Made by a program: the position numbers and the translations under genes
Part shown: in pieces, positions 32,981-41,760 of the stretch
How the letters are laid out: each line of letters opens with the position of its first letter
How positions within the stretch are numbered: the stretch's first letter is position 1
Notes under the pieces: model-generated
Told to the model about the DNA's origin: nothing
Seen by the model: only the letters and a program-made list of their open reading frames with translations
Databases searched by the model: none
DNA from: Mycobacterium yunnanensis
Lineage (GTDB): Bacteria > Actinomycetota > Actinomycetes > Mycobacteriales > Mycobacteriaceae
Direction: 5' to 3'
NCBI RefSeq assembly: GCF_025823185.1
Contig: NZ_JACKVK010000013.1
Location: 181,678 to 245,677, forward strand
DNA length: 64,000 nt

Positions 32981-33018
32981 GTAACGTCCGTGCAACATGG
33001 CATTGACCGGCGCGCAAT
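32981..33018 (+). promoter_or_regulatory. Double GlnR box upstream of glnA1
   Basis: Four half-sites with exact six-base spacing: GTAAC-N6-GCAAC-N6-TTGAC-N6-GCAAT. This fits the actinobacterial GlnR consensus of alternating gTnAC and GaAAC elements. It ends 52 bases before the glnA1 start, so nitrogen control by GlnR is strongly suggested. Confidence 0.82.
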
Positions 33019-33070
33019 ATGGTGTCCCTAGCGTCGAACGGCGGATCATCCAGTCAAAGGAGAATTCTCA

Positions 33071-34507
33071 GTGCCAGAAAAGACTGCAGACGACATCTTC
33101 AAGCTGATCAAGGACGAGAACGTCGAGTACGTCGACATTCGCTTCTGCGATCTGCCGGGCGTCGTCCAGCACTTCTCGATCCCCGCTTCGGCGTTCGACG
33201 CCAGCGTGTTCGAGGACGGCTTGGCGTTCGACGGTTCGTCGGTACGCGGCTTCCAGTCCATCCACGAATCCGACATGATGCTGCTGCCGGACCCCAACAC
33301 CGCGCGCATCGATCCGTTCCGCCACGCCAAGACGCTCAACCTGAGCTTCTTCGTGCACGACCCGTTCACCCGCGAGGCCTACTCCCGCGACCCGCGCAAC
33401 GTGGCCCGCAAGGCCGAGAACTACTTGGCCAGCACGGGAATCGCCGACACCTGCTTCTTCGGTGCCGAGGCCGAGTTCTACATCTTCGACTCGGTCACCT
33501 TCGACTCGAAGATCAACGGCACCTCCTACGAGATCGACTCCGAGTCGGGCTGGTGGAACACCGGCGAGCCGTTCGAAGCCGACGGCAGCCCCAACCTCGG
33601 CTACAAGGTCCGGCCCAAGGGCGGCTACTTCCCCGTCGCTCCGTACGACCACTACGTCGACCTGCGCGACGAGATGGCGACCAACCTGCAGAACGCGGGG
33701 TTCGTCCTCGAGCGCGGTCACCACGAGGTGGGCACCGCGGGCCAGGCCGAGATCAACTACAAGTTCGACACCCTGCTGGCCGCCGCCGACGACGTGCTGC
33801 TGTTCAAGTACATCATCAAGAACACGGCGTGGAAGAACGGCAAGACCGTCACCTTCATGCCCAAGCCGCTCTTCGGCGACAACGGGTCCGGCATGCACGC
33901 CCATCAGTCGCTGTGGAAGGACGGCAAGCCGCTGTTCCACGACGAGTCGGGTTACGCCGGCCTGTCGGATCTGGCGCGCCACTACATCGGCGGCATCCTG
34001 CACCACGCGCCGTCGCTGCTGGCGTTCACCAACCCCACGGTGAACTCCTACAAGCGGTTGGTGCCGGGTTACGAGGCGCCGATCAACCTGGTGTACAGCC
34101 AGCGCAACCGGTCGGCGTGCGTGCGCATCCCGATCACCGGCAACAACCCAAAGGCCAAGCGTCTCGAATTCCGTTGCCCGGACAGCTCGGGCAACCCGTA
34201 CCTGGCGTTCGCGGCGATGCTGATGGCAGGCATCGACGGCATCAAGAAGAAGATCGAGCCGTTGGCGCCCGTCGACAAGGACCTCTACGAACTGCCCCCC
34301 GAGGAGGCCGCGAACATCCCGCAGGCTCCGACGTCGCTGTCGGCGGTCATCGACCGTCTCGAGGAGGATCACGACTACCTCACCGAGGGCGGCGTGTTCA
34401 CCGAGGATCTGATCGACACCTGGATCTCCTACAAGCGTGAGAACGAGATCATGCCGATCCAGATTCGTCCGCACCCGTACGAGTTCGCGCTGTACTACGA
34501 CGTTTAA
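33071..34507 (+). CDS. glnA1: Glutamine synthetase type I
   Basis: 478-residue dodecameric enzyme making glutamine from glutamate, ammonia and ATP. The catalytic motifs AEAEFYIFDS, HHEVGTAGQAEINYKFD and the ATP-site KPLFGDNGSGMHAHQS are present. The adenylylation tyrosine is Tyr406 (DKDLYELPPEE), the target of GlnE encoded 1.2 kb downstream. The GTG start is preceded by AAAGGAG. Upstream is a double GlnR box, downstream a strong hairpin terminator. Equivalent to Rv2220. Confidence 0.98.
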   Translation: MPEKTADDIFKLIKDENVEYVDIRFCDLPGVVQHFSIPASAFDASVFEDGLAFDGSSVRGFQSIHESDMMLLPDPNTARIDPFRHAKTLNLSFFVHDPFTREAYSRDPRNVARKAENYLASTGIADTCFFGAEAEFYIFDSVTFDSKINGTSYEIDSESGWWNTGEPFEADGSPNLGYKVRPKGGYFPVAPYDHYVDLRDEMATNLQNAGFVLERGHHEVGTAGQAEINYKFDTLLAAADDVLLFKYIIKNTAWKNGKTVTFMPKPLFGDNGSGMHAHQSLWKDGKPLFHDESGYAGLSDLARHYIGGILHHAPSLLAFTNPTVNSYKRLVPGYEAPINLVYSQRNRSACVRIPITGNNPKAKRLEFRCPDSSGNPYLAFAAMLMAGIDGIKKKIEPLAPVDKDLYELPPEEAANIPQAPTSLSAVIDRLEEDHDYLTEGGVFTEDLIDTWISYKRENEIMPIQIRPHPYEFALYYDV

Positions 34508-34551
34508 TCGGCTCGCCGATGTGACGTTCAATCGGCGCGTAAGCCGGCACA

Positions 34552-34585
34552 CGAAGCCGGGCGGAGTTCACTCCGCCCGGCTTCG
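34552..34585 (+). terminator. Strong hairpin terminator of glnA1
   Basis: A perfect 15-bp stem (CGAAGCCGGGCGGAG and its complement) with loop TTCA, 45 bases after the stop. No long T-run follows, as usual for mycobacterial terminators. Confidence 0.85.
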
Positions 34586-34605
34586 TCGTGTCGCAACCGG
34601 GTACG

Positions 34606-34631
34606 ACTATACGGACCATGGTCCGGATAGT
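34606..34631. promoter_or_regulatory. Palindromic operator before the DoxX gene
   Basis: A 26-bp palindrome with one mismatched pair. Its centre CGGACCATGGTCCG (14 bp) is perfect and its arms are ACTAT/ATAGT. It ends seven bases before GTG 34638 and 13 before ATG 34644, overlapping any promoter. Its size and symmetry suit a TetR-family dimer; no regulator gene is adjacent. Confidence 0.7.
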
Positions 34632-34643
34632 AGAGTCGTGGCC

Positions 34644-35075
34644 ATGCTGACGAACCTCGACGCCAGACTCACCCCCCACGCCCCCGCGGTACTGAGCATC
34701 TTCCGCGTGGTCTTCGCGCTGCTCTTCCTGTGCCACGCCACCTCCCACCTCTTCGGCTGGCCGGTCGCCGAGCAGCAAGCTCCGGTCGGACTGTGGCCCT
34801 ACTGGTACGCCGGGGTCATCGAGCTGGTCACCGGCGTCCTCATCGGCCTTGGGTTGTTCACCCGGATCGCGGCCTTCATTGCCTCGGGCACCATGGCCTT
34901 CGCGTACTTCACCGCGCACCTGCCGAAGAACTTCGTCCCGCTGGTCAACGGCGGCGAAGCGGCAGTGCTCTACTGCTTCGCGTTCCTGCTGCTGGTGTTC
35001 ACCGGCGGCGGCGCATGGGCCATTGACGCCCGGCGTCGCGGCCGCACGGCAACGGTCACCCGCACCAGGGGCTGA
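34644..35075 (+). CDS. DoxX-family membrane protein
   Basis: 143-residue protein with four transmembrane helices. SIFRVVFALLFLCHATSHLFG is the DoxX first helix, then YAGVIELVTGVLIGLGLFTR, a third helix containing FAYFTAHLPK, and a C-terminal helix. DoxX proteins are linked to redox and stress functions, with no defined reaction. A GTG at 34638 is an alternative start, in which case the message could be leaderless. The palindrome overlapping its promoter implies repression by a regulator encoded elsewhere. Confidence 0.88.
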   Translation: MLTNLDARLTPHAPAVLSIFRVVFALLFLCHATSHLFGWPVAEQQAPVGLWPYWYAGVIELVTGVLIGLGLFTRIAAFIASGTMAFAYFTAHLPKNFVPLVNGGEAAVLYCFAFLLLVFTGGGAWAIDARRRGRTATVTRTRG

Positions 35076-35084
35076 CGCAGACCG

Positions 35085-35720
35085 TCACTCCGTTCCCCGC
35101 GCCCACGCCGGTCGGATGAACACACCGGATGCCTCCACCGTCCAGCCGTCGGCGTCGCCGAGGAATCCCCGCGCGAAGGTCTTGACGCCCTCGCTGCGTT
35201 CGACGAACGCTTCTGCCCGCACGGGACCGAGCGGGGTGCCACGCAGATAGCGCAGCGTGATGGTGCAGGTGAACAACGGCTTGGTCAGCCCGTCACTGGC
35301 CACCTCGCCGAGCAGATGGTCGAGCACCAACGCGCAGATGCCGCCGTGCACCAGACCCGGTGGCCCCTCGTACGGCAACCCAAGGTCGAACTCGGCCCAG
35401 CACCGGCCGCCGTCCTCGTGGTGGATGACCATCGGCGGGGCGATCGCGTTGCGAAGCCCCACTGCGGGATTCGCCCACGCGAGTGGCAGCCCGGTGCCGG
35501 CGTGGCGCAGCGTCGAGGTGGTGGTGCGCTGCGCGCTGCGCAACCGGGCCGTGACCGCCTCGACGGCCGCCTTGGCCTCCAGCGCCGTGGCGTCGTCGAC
35601 GTCGGTACGGATGCCCGCGTCGATCAGCTCCCGGATGGCATCGGTCAGCCCACCATGCACCCGCTGCTGCCGCTCGTACTCCTCGGCGGTGATGACGTCG
35701 AACGGAAAGTCCGTGCTCAC
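35085..35720 (-). CDS. Hotdog-fold thioesterase (PaaI / 4HBT family)
   Basis: 211-residue acyl-CoA thioesterase-like protein. The hotdog core is about residues 95-205, with the active-site loop GLVHGGICALVLDHLLGE and the following TITLRYLRGTPLG strand. The N-terminal 90 residues are an extension typical of mycobacterial members. The GTG start overlaps the glnE stop by four bases, so it is translated from the glnE transcript. Substrate unknown. Confidence 0.88.
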   Translation of the reverse strand: MSTDFPFDVITAEEYERQQRVHGGLTDAIRELIDAGIRTDVDDATALEAKAAVEAVTARLRSAQRTTTSTLRHAGTGLPLAWANPAVGLRNAIAPPMVIHHEDGGRCWAEFDLGLPYEGPPGLVHGGICALVLDHLLGEVASDGLTKPLFTCTITLRYLRGTPLGPVRAEAFVERSEGVKTFARGFLGDADGWTVEASGVFIRPAWARGTE

Positions 35721-38668
35721 TCGCCGAACACCCGTCGCACGACCGTCTTCGCGCGCCGGGTCACCCGCAGGTAGTTGTCGAGGAACTCGCTTCCGTCGCT
35801 GGTCTCCCAGCCCGCTGCGACGGCGACCGCGTTGAGCTGACGGCCAGGTCCTGGCAACTGGTCGGTCGGCTTGCCCCGCACCAGCACCAGGGCGTTGCGG
35901 GCCTTGGTCGCGGTCAGCCAGGCCTGCCGCAGCAGGTCGACGTCACCCTCGGCGATGAGCTCGGCGGCGCCAATTGCGTTGAGCGCGTCCAGGGTCGAGG
36001 TGCTGTGCAGTGCCTCGATCTCGTGACCGTAGCGCAACTGCAGCAGTTGCACGGTCCACTCCACGTCGGCGAGGCCGCCGCGACCGAGTTTGGTGTGCGT
36101 GTTCGGATCCGCCCCTCGGGGCAGCCGCTCGGCGTCGATGCGGGCCTTCACCCGGCGTATCTCGCGCACCGCATCGGCCGACACCCCACCGGAGGGGTAC
36201 CTGGTCTTGTCGGCCATCAGCAGGAAGCGGTGGCCGAGGTCCTCGTCACCGGCGACGCGGTGGGCCCGCAGCAGCGCCTGCACCTCCCAGGGCTGGGCGA
36301 ACCGCGCGTAGTACGCCTCGTAGGAGGCCAGCGTGCGCACCAGCGGGCCACTGCGACCCTCGGGACGCAGGTTGGTGTCCACCTCGAGCGGCGGGTCGGC
36401 GCTCGGGGTGCCCAGCAGCGCACGGACCTGTTCGGCGATGGTGACCGACCACTTCACCGCCACGGATTCCTCTGCGCCACCGCCGGGTTCGCACACGAAC
36501 ATCACGTCGGCGTCGGAGCCGTAGCTCAGTTCCCCACCACCGAGTCGGCCCATGCCGATCACCGCAATCGTCGCCGGAGGGCCGGTCGCGGGCGAGTTCG
36601 CCCGGATCACGACGTCCAGGGCAGCTTGGAGCACCGCCACCCACACCGAGGTCAGCGCCCGGCACACCTCGGTGACCTCGAGCATGCCGAGCAGATCCGC
36701 AGACGCCAGACGTGCCAGCTCTTGGCGACGCAGCGTCCTGGCCGCGGCGATCGCCCGCAGCGGATCGGTGTGCCTGCCCACCGACGCGATCAGCGCATGA
36801 GCCAAGCTCTCCGGTTCGACCTCCAGCAGCTTGGGTCCCGACGGGCCGTCGGCGTACTGCCGGATCACCTCGGGTGCGCGCATGAGGAGTTCGGGGACGA
36901 ACGCCGACGTACCCAGCACGTGCATCAGCCGCTTGGCCACCGCGCCCTCGTCACGCAACGACGCCAAGAACCAACGCTGCTCGGCCATCTCCTCGCTGAG
37001 CCTGCGGTAGGCGAGCAACCCGGCATCCGGGTCGGGTGTGTCCGACAGCCAGTCCAGCAGCGTCGGCAGCAGCACCTGTTGCACCCGCCCCCGCCGACCG
37101 CTGCTGCCGGTGAGCGCCGCCAGATGGGTCAGCGCACTCTGCGGTCCCTCGTAACCCAGTGCGGCGAGCTGACGTTCGGCCGATTCGGGCGACATGGTCG
37201 GGGAGATCTGGAATCCGTCGACGTCGACGGATTCCAGCAGCGGTTGATAGAAGAGCTTCGCGTGCAGACGCGAGACCCGCAGGCTTTGACGCTTGAGCTC
37301 CTCCCGCAGCACGCCGAGCGCGTCGTGTTGTCCGTCGGGGCGCATGTGTGCGGCGCGGGCCAGCCACCGCAGGGCCTCGTCGTCGCCGGCCTCGGGCAGC
37401 ATGTGGGTGCGCTTGAGCCGCTGCAGCTGAAGGCGGTGTTCGAGCAGCCGCAGGAATTCGTAGGACGCGGTGAGGTTCGCGGCGTCGTCGCGGCCGACAT
37501 AGCCGCCGGCACCCAGCGCCGCCAACGCGTCCACGGTCGAGGCCACGTGCAGCGATTCGTCGTTGCGGCCGTGGACGAGCTGCAGCAGCTGTACGGCGAA
37601 CTCGACGTCGCGCAGCCCGCCGGTGCCGAGCTTGATCTCGCGGGAGCGGACCCCGGCGGGCACGAGTTCTTCTACGCGCCGGCGCATCTTCTGCACCTCG
37701 GAGACGAAGTCCTCCCGTTCGCACGCCGCCCACACCATCGGCATCAGGGCGGCCATGTACCGCTCGCCGAGTTCGGCGTCGCCGACGGCCGGGCGGGCCT
37801 TGAGCAGCGCCTGGAATTCCCAGGTCTTGGCCCAGCGTTCGTAGTACGCCACATGGGATTCCAGCGTGCGCACCAGCTCGCCGCTCTTGCCTTCGGGCCG
37901 CAGGCCGGCGTCGACTTCGAAGAACGCCTCCCCGGCGAAGCGCATTATCTCCCCGGCCAGCCGGGCGCTGACCGGGTCGGCCTTGTCGCCGACGAAGATG
38001 ACGTCGACGTCGCTGACGTAGTTCAGTTCGCGGGCCCCACACTTGCCCATCGCGATGACGGCCAGCCGGGGCGGCGCGGTGTCCTTGCACACCGTCCTGG
38101 TCGCGACGACCAGCGCGGCCGCCAACGCGGCGTCGGCGAGGTCCGCGAGATGCTCCCCCACCGTCGGAAACGGCAACACGGGTTCGTTCTCCACCGTCGG
38201 CGCGAGATCGAGCGCCGCCAACACCAGCAGCCGGTCGCGGTAGAGCACCCGCAAATCGTTTGTCTCCGAAGTGGTCTCGGCCATCTCGGTGAACACGCGG
38301 CGAAGCTCGTCGGGCCCGGGCAGCGTGACCTGCCCGACCAGCAGGTGCCAGGAGTTCGGCTGCGCGACCAGGTGGTCGCCCAGCGCCAAGGACGAGCCAA
38401 GCACGCCGAACAGCCGACCTCGAAGACCGCGGTCCTTCACCAGCGCGCGGTCGAGTTCCTGCCAGTCGTCACCGAGCGCGTCGGCCAGGCGCACCATGGT
38501 CCGCAGCGCGGTGTCGGCGTCGGGTGCCCGGGACAGCGACCACAGCAGCTCGACGTAGGCGTCGGTGGTCCACCCCAGCCGGTCCAGACCCTCGCGCGCG
38601 GGGGGCTCGACCAGCCCGAGCCGCCCGACGCTGGGCAGCGTCGGACGCTGCGTCGCTGGTTTGGCCAT
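35717..38668 (-). CDS. glnE: Glutamine synthetase adenylyltransferase / deadenylylase
   Basis: 983-residue bifunctional regulator that adds AMP to and removes it from the tyrosine of GlnA1. It has two nucleotidyltransferase halves: the N-terminal active site MGKCGARELNYVSDVDVIFV (about 207-226) and the C-terminal MGRLGGGELSYGSDADVMFV (about 700-720), each with the GSD/VSD-x-D metal motif. Helical GlnD_UR_UTase-like domains follow each. Length matches Rv2221c. It lies 36 bases downstream of glnA2 on the same strand, so probably one transcript. Confidence 0.97.
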   Translation of the reverse strand: MAKPATQRPTLPSVGRLGLVEPPAREGLDRLGWTTDAYVELLWSLSRAPDADTALRTMVRLADALGDDWQELDRALVKDRGLRGRLFGVLGSSLALGDHLVAQPNSWHLLVGQVTLPGPDELRRVFTEMAETTSETNDLRVLYRDRLLVLAALDLAPTVENEPVLPFPTVGEHLADLADAALAAALVVATRTVCKDTAPPRLAVIAMGKCGARELNYVSDVDVIFVGDKADPVSARLAGEIMRFAGEAFFEVDAGLRPEGKSGELVRTLESHVAYYERWAKTWEFQALLKARPAVGDAELGERYMAALMPMVWAACEREDFVSEVQKMRRRVEELVPAGVRSREIKLGTGGLRDVEFAVQLLQLVHGRNDESLHVASTVDALAALGAGGYVGRDDAANLTASYEFLRLLEHRLQLQRLKRTHMLPEAGDDEALRWLARAAHMRPDGQHDALGVLREELKRQSLRVSRLHAKLFYQPLLESVDVDGFQISPTMSPESAERQLAALGYEGPQSALTHLAALTGSSGRRGRVQQVLLPTLLDWLSDTPDPDAGLLAYRRLSEEMAEQRWFLASLRDEGAVAKRLMHVLGTSAFVPELLMRAPEVIRQYADGPSGPKLLEVEPESLAHALIASVGRHTDPLRAIAAARTLRRQELARLASADLLGMLEVTEVCRALTSVWVAVLQAALDVVIRANSPATGPPATIAVIGMGRLGGGELSYGSDADVMFVCEPGGGAEESVAVKWSVTIAEQVRALLGTPSADPPLEVDTNLRPEGRSGPLVRTLASYEAYYARFAQPWEVQALLRAHRVAGDEDLGHRFLLMADKTRYPSGGVSADAVREIRRVKARIDAERLPRGADPNTHTKLGRGGLADVEWTVQLLQLRYGHEIEALHSTSTLDALNAIGAAELIAEGDVDLLRQAWLTATKARNALVLVRGKPTDQLPGPGRQLNAVAVAAGWETSDGSEFLDNYLRVTRRAKTVVRRVFGE

Positions 38669-38704
38669 CCCTTCACGGTAACGCAGGGGTCAGGGACGCC
38701 GGCG

Positions 38705-40045
38705 CTACAGGGAGAGGTAGGCCTTCAGCTCATATGGCGTGACGTTGCTGCGGTAGGTCTCCCACTCGGCGCGCTTGTTGCGCAGGAAGAAGTCGAAGAC
38801 GTGCTCGCCGAGCGCCTCGGCGACCAACTCGGAGTTCTCCATCTCCTGTAGGGCCACGCCCAGGCTGCCGGGCAGCTCCTTGTAACCCATCGCGCGCCGC
38901 TCCTCCGGCGTCAGATTCCACACGTTGTCCTCGGCCTGCGGGCCGAGCACGTAGTTCTTCTCGACGCCGCGCAGTCCAGCCGCCAACAACACCGCGAACG
39001 CGAGGTAGGGGTTGCAGGCCGAGTCGGGGCTGCGCACCTCGATGCGTCGCGAGGACGCCTTGCGCGGGGTATACATCGGCACCCGGACCAACGCCGAGCG
39101 GTTGGCCGCGCCCCACGACGCCGCGGTGGGGGCCTCGCCGCCGTGCACGAGCCGCTTGTAGGAGTTCACCCACTGGTTGGTGACCGCGCTGATCTCGCTG
39201 GCGTGTTCCAGGATGCCGGCGATGAAGGACTTGCCGACCGACGAGAGCTGCAGCGGGTCGTCGGGGGTGTGGAAGGCGTTGGAGTCACCCTCGAACAAGC
39301 TCATGTGGGTGTGCATCGCCGACCCGGGATACTCCGAGAACGGCTTGGGCATGAACGTGGCGCGGACGCCTTCGGTCAGTGCAACTTCCTTGACGACGTA
39401 GCGGAAGGTCATCACGTTGTCGGCCATCGACAGCGCGTCGGCGTACCGCAGGTCGATCTCCTGCTGACCGGGCGCACCCTCGTGGTGGCTGAACTCCACC
39501 GAGATGCCCATCGACTCCAGGGCGTCGATGGCGTGCCGGCGGAAGTTGGGGGCCGAGTCGTGTACCGCCTGGTCGAAGTAGCCGCCGTTGTCGGCCGGGA
39601 CGGGCTCGGAGCCGTCGTAGGGGCCGGGCTGCAGCAGGAAGAACTCGATCTCCGGGTGCACGTAGCAGGAGAAGCCCAATTCGCTGGCCTTGGCCAGCTG
39701 CCGACGCAGGACGTGGCGCGAGTCGGCCCACGACGGGGAGCCGTCGGGCATCGTGATGTCGCAGAACATGCGCGCGGAGTGGTGCTTTCCACCGCTGGTG
39801 GTCCACGGCAGCACCTGGAAGGTGGAGGGGTCGGGGCGGGCGACCGTGTCGGATTCTGACACCCGGGCGAAGCCCTCGATCGACGAACCGTCGAAGCCGA
39901 TGCCCTCCTCGAACGCGCCTTCAAGCTCCGCAGGGGCGATCGCTACGGACTTGAGGTAGCCGAGGACGTCGGTGAACCACAACCGTACGAATCGGATGTC
40001 ACGCTCCTCGAGCGTCCGGAGCACGAATTCCTTCTGCCGATCCAT
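38705..40045 (-). CDS. glnA2: Glutamine synthetase, GlnA2 type
   Basis: 446-residue GS-I paralogue. Catalytic EIEFFLLQPG, HHEGAPGQQEIDLRYAD and FMPKPFSEYPGSAMHTHMS are conserved. At the adenylylation loop it reads VWNLTPEERR instead of the LY(E/D)LPPEE of GlnA1, so it lacks the target tyrosine and should not be controlled by GlnE although it lies directly upstream of glnE. Equivalent to Rv2222c. Actual substrate preference is not shown by sequence. Confidence 0.96.
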   Translation of the reverse strand: MDRQKEFVLRTLEERDIRFVRLWFTDVLGYLKSVAIAPAELEGAFEEGIGFDGSSIEGFARVSESDTVARPDPSTFQVLPWTTSGGKHHSARMFCDITMPDGSPSWADSRHVLRRQLAKASELGFSCYVHPEIEFFLLQPGPYDGSEPVPADNGGYFDQAVHDSAPNFRRHAIDALESMGISVEFSHHEGAPGQQEIDLRYADALSMADNVMTFRYVVKEVALTEGVRATFMPKPFSEYPGSAMHTHMSLFEGDSNAFHTPDDPLQLSSVGKSFIAGILEHASEISAVTNQWVNSYKRLVHGGEAPTAASWGAANRSALVRVPMYTPRKASSRRIEVRSPDSACNPYLAFAVLLAAGLRGVEKNYVLGPQAEDNVWNLTPEERRAMGYKELPGSLGVALQEMENSELVAEALGEHVFDFFLRNKRAEWETYRSNVTPYELKAYLSL

Positions 40046-40139
40046 GTGCGAAGCGTAGGCATCGGCTGTTAATTCCGTGTTACGCGCCTGCTGCGTATGG
40101 TGAGCGGCTCGGCAGTTTCGCCTTTGCCGGGCGGCCCGA

Positions 40140-41681
40140 TCAACACTGCGAGTCCGGCGGTGGCGGCACGAGGTCCACCAAGAAGCGGACGACGGCGGAG
40201 TCGACGCACGCGTCGCCGTTGAACACGACGGTGTGCTGAGTGCCGTTGAACGTCAGGAGCGAGGCGTTCATCTCCCGCGCCAGATCCACCCCGGCCTCGT
40301 ACGGTGTGGCCGGGTCGTGGGTGGTGGAGACCACGACGACCTTGCCCGGCCCCGGTGAGGTCGCGGCGTGCGGCGTCGACGTCGGCGCCACCGGCCACAG
40401 CGCGCAGGCGTCCCTCGGGGCGAACCCCGTGAACTGACCGTAGGACATGAACGGCGCCGCGGCCCGGCCCTGACGGTCGGCGTCGGCCCACACGGCGGGG
40501 TCGGTCGGATAGGGCGAGTCGACGCACCTGATGGCCGAGAACGCGTCCTGCTGATTGGTGTAGCGACCGGCGGCGTTGCGCCCCTGATAGTCGTCGGCGA
40601 GCAACAGCAGGTCGCCGGCGTCGGTGCCGCGCTGCAGCCCAAGCAGCCCGCTGGTCAGGAACTTCCAATACCGCTGCGTGTAGAGCGCGTTGGCGGTGCC
40701 GGTGACGGCGTCCTGATAGCCCAGCCCCCGCGGGTCGGAGGTCCGGCCCGGCTGCTGGACCAGCGGGTCGACCAACTGGTGGTACCGCGCCACGAACTGA
40801 GTCGGATCTTGGCCCAGCGGGCAGTCCACCGACCGCGCGCAGTCCGCGGCGTAGTCGTCGAACGCGGTCTGAAAGCCCGCGAGCTGACGGACGTTCTCCG
40901 CGACCGGATCGGCACCGGGGTCGACGGCGCCGTCGAGGATCATGGTCCGCACCCGGTCGCCGAACAGTTCGGCATACCTGGCGCCCAGTTCGGTGCCGTA
41001 GGAGTAGCCGAGGAAGTTGATCTGGTTCTCTCCCAGCGCCGCCCGGACGACGTCCATGTCGCGAACCGTGGAGGCGGTGCCCACGTTGGCCAGGAAGTCG
41101 CGCCCGGTGCGGGCGACGCACTCTTGGGCGTACTGCTGATAGAGCTGTTCGATGCGGGCCACTCCGGCCGGGCTGTAGTCGGTCAGCGATTCGCGGCGGA
41201 AGGCGTCGAATTCGGCGTCGGTGCGACACCGCACCTGCGGGGTGGAGCGTCCGACGCCACGCGGGTCGAAGCCGACCAGATCGAAGTGACGGGTGACGTC
41301 GTTGTCCCCGAAACTCAGGGCCATCGCCGCGACGGCGTCGACGGCCGACGCCCCTGGCCCGCCGGGGTTGACCATCAGCGCGCCAATTCGGTCGCCGGTG
41401 GCCGGCACCCGGATGACCGCCAGCTGTGCTTGCGGCCCTTCGGGTTTCGCGTAGTCGACGGGTACGTTCACCATGCCGCACCGGGCAGTCGGCAGCGCGG
41501 TGGCCGATCCCAGGAACTCGGCACAGCTGCCCCACACCGGGGCTTGCCCGTATTGCGCGGTGGGCGATTCCTCGGGCGAGGCCGACACCTCGGGGGCCAC
41601 CAGCGTCGCCGCCAGCAGCAGTGCGGGCAGTGCCGCGATCAGCCTGCCCACCATCGCCATGGCGAACATGGTTGCACGCAA
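40140..41681 (-). CDS. Exported alpha/beta-hydrolase, Rv2223c-like
   Basis: 513-residue serine hydrolase of the tripeptidyl aminopeptidase (TAP/S33-like) family. A signal peptide covers residues 1-35 (AALPALLLAATLVAPEVSA). The oxyanion motif NPGGPGAS, the nucleophile elbow GYSYG and a C-terminal catalytic His (TQHTVV) are intact. It is a tandem paralogue of the next gene, sharing MSYGQFTGFAP and NGTQHTVV. It lacks a lipobox Cys, unlike its neighbour. The 94-base gap to glnA2 shows no gene. Confidence 0.93.
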   Translation of the reverse strand: MRATMFAMAMVGRLIAALPALLLAATLVAPEVSASPEESPTAQYGQAPVWGSCAEFLGSATALPTARCGMVNVPVDYAKPEGPQAQLAVIRVPATGDRIGALMVNPGGPGASAVDAVAAMALSFGDNDVTRHFDLVGFDPRGVGRSTPQVRCRTDAEFDAFRRESLTDYSPAGVARIEQLYQQYAQECVARTGRDFLANVGTASTVRDMDVVRAALGENQINFLGYSYGTELGARYAELFGDRVRTMILDGAVDPGADPVAENVRQLAGFQTAFDDYAADCARSVDCPLGQDPTQFVARYHQLVDPLVQQPGRTSDPRGLGYQDAVTGTANALYTQRYWKFLTSGLLGLQRGTDAGDLLLLADDYQGRNAAGRYTNQQDAFSAIRCVDSPYPTDPAVWADADRQGRAAAPFMSYGQFTGFAPRDACALWPVAPTSTPHAATSPGPGKVVVVSTTHDPATPYEAGVDLAREMNASLLTFNGTQHTVVFNGDACVDSAVVRFLVDLVPPPPDSQC

Positions 41682-41760
41682 GGCAGTTCGGTGACCCGGC
41701 GGGGCTCGAGCAGACGCGAGTCGGCAACCGGACGGTGATCCGACGGTGACCTTCGGCCGG

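Noticed and set aside
36005..38851. 948-codon frame opposite glnE
   Set aside because: Antisense shadow of glnE, whose two active-site motifs are on the minus strand.
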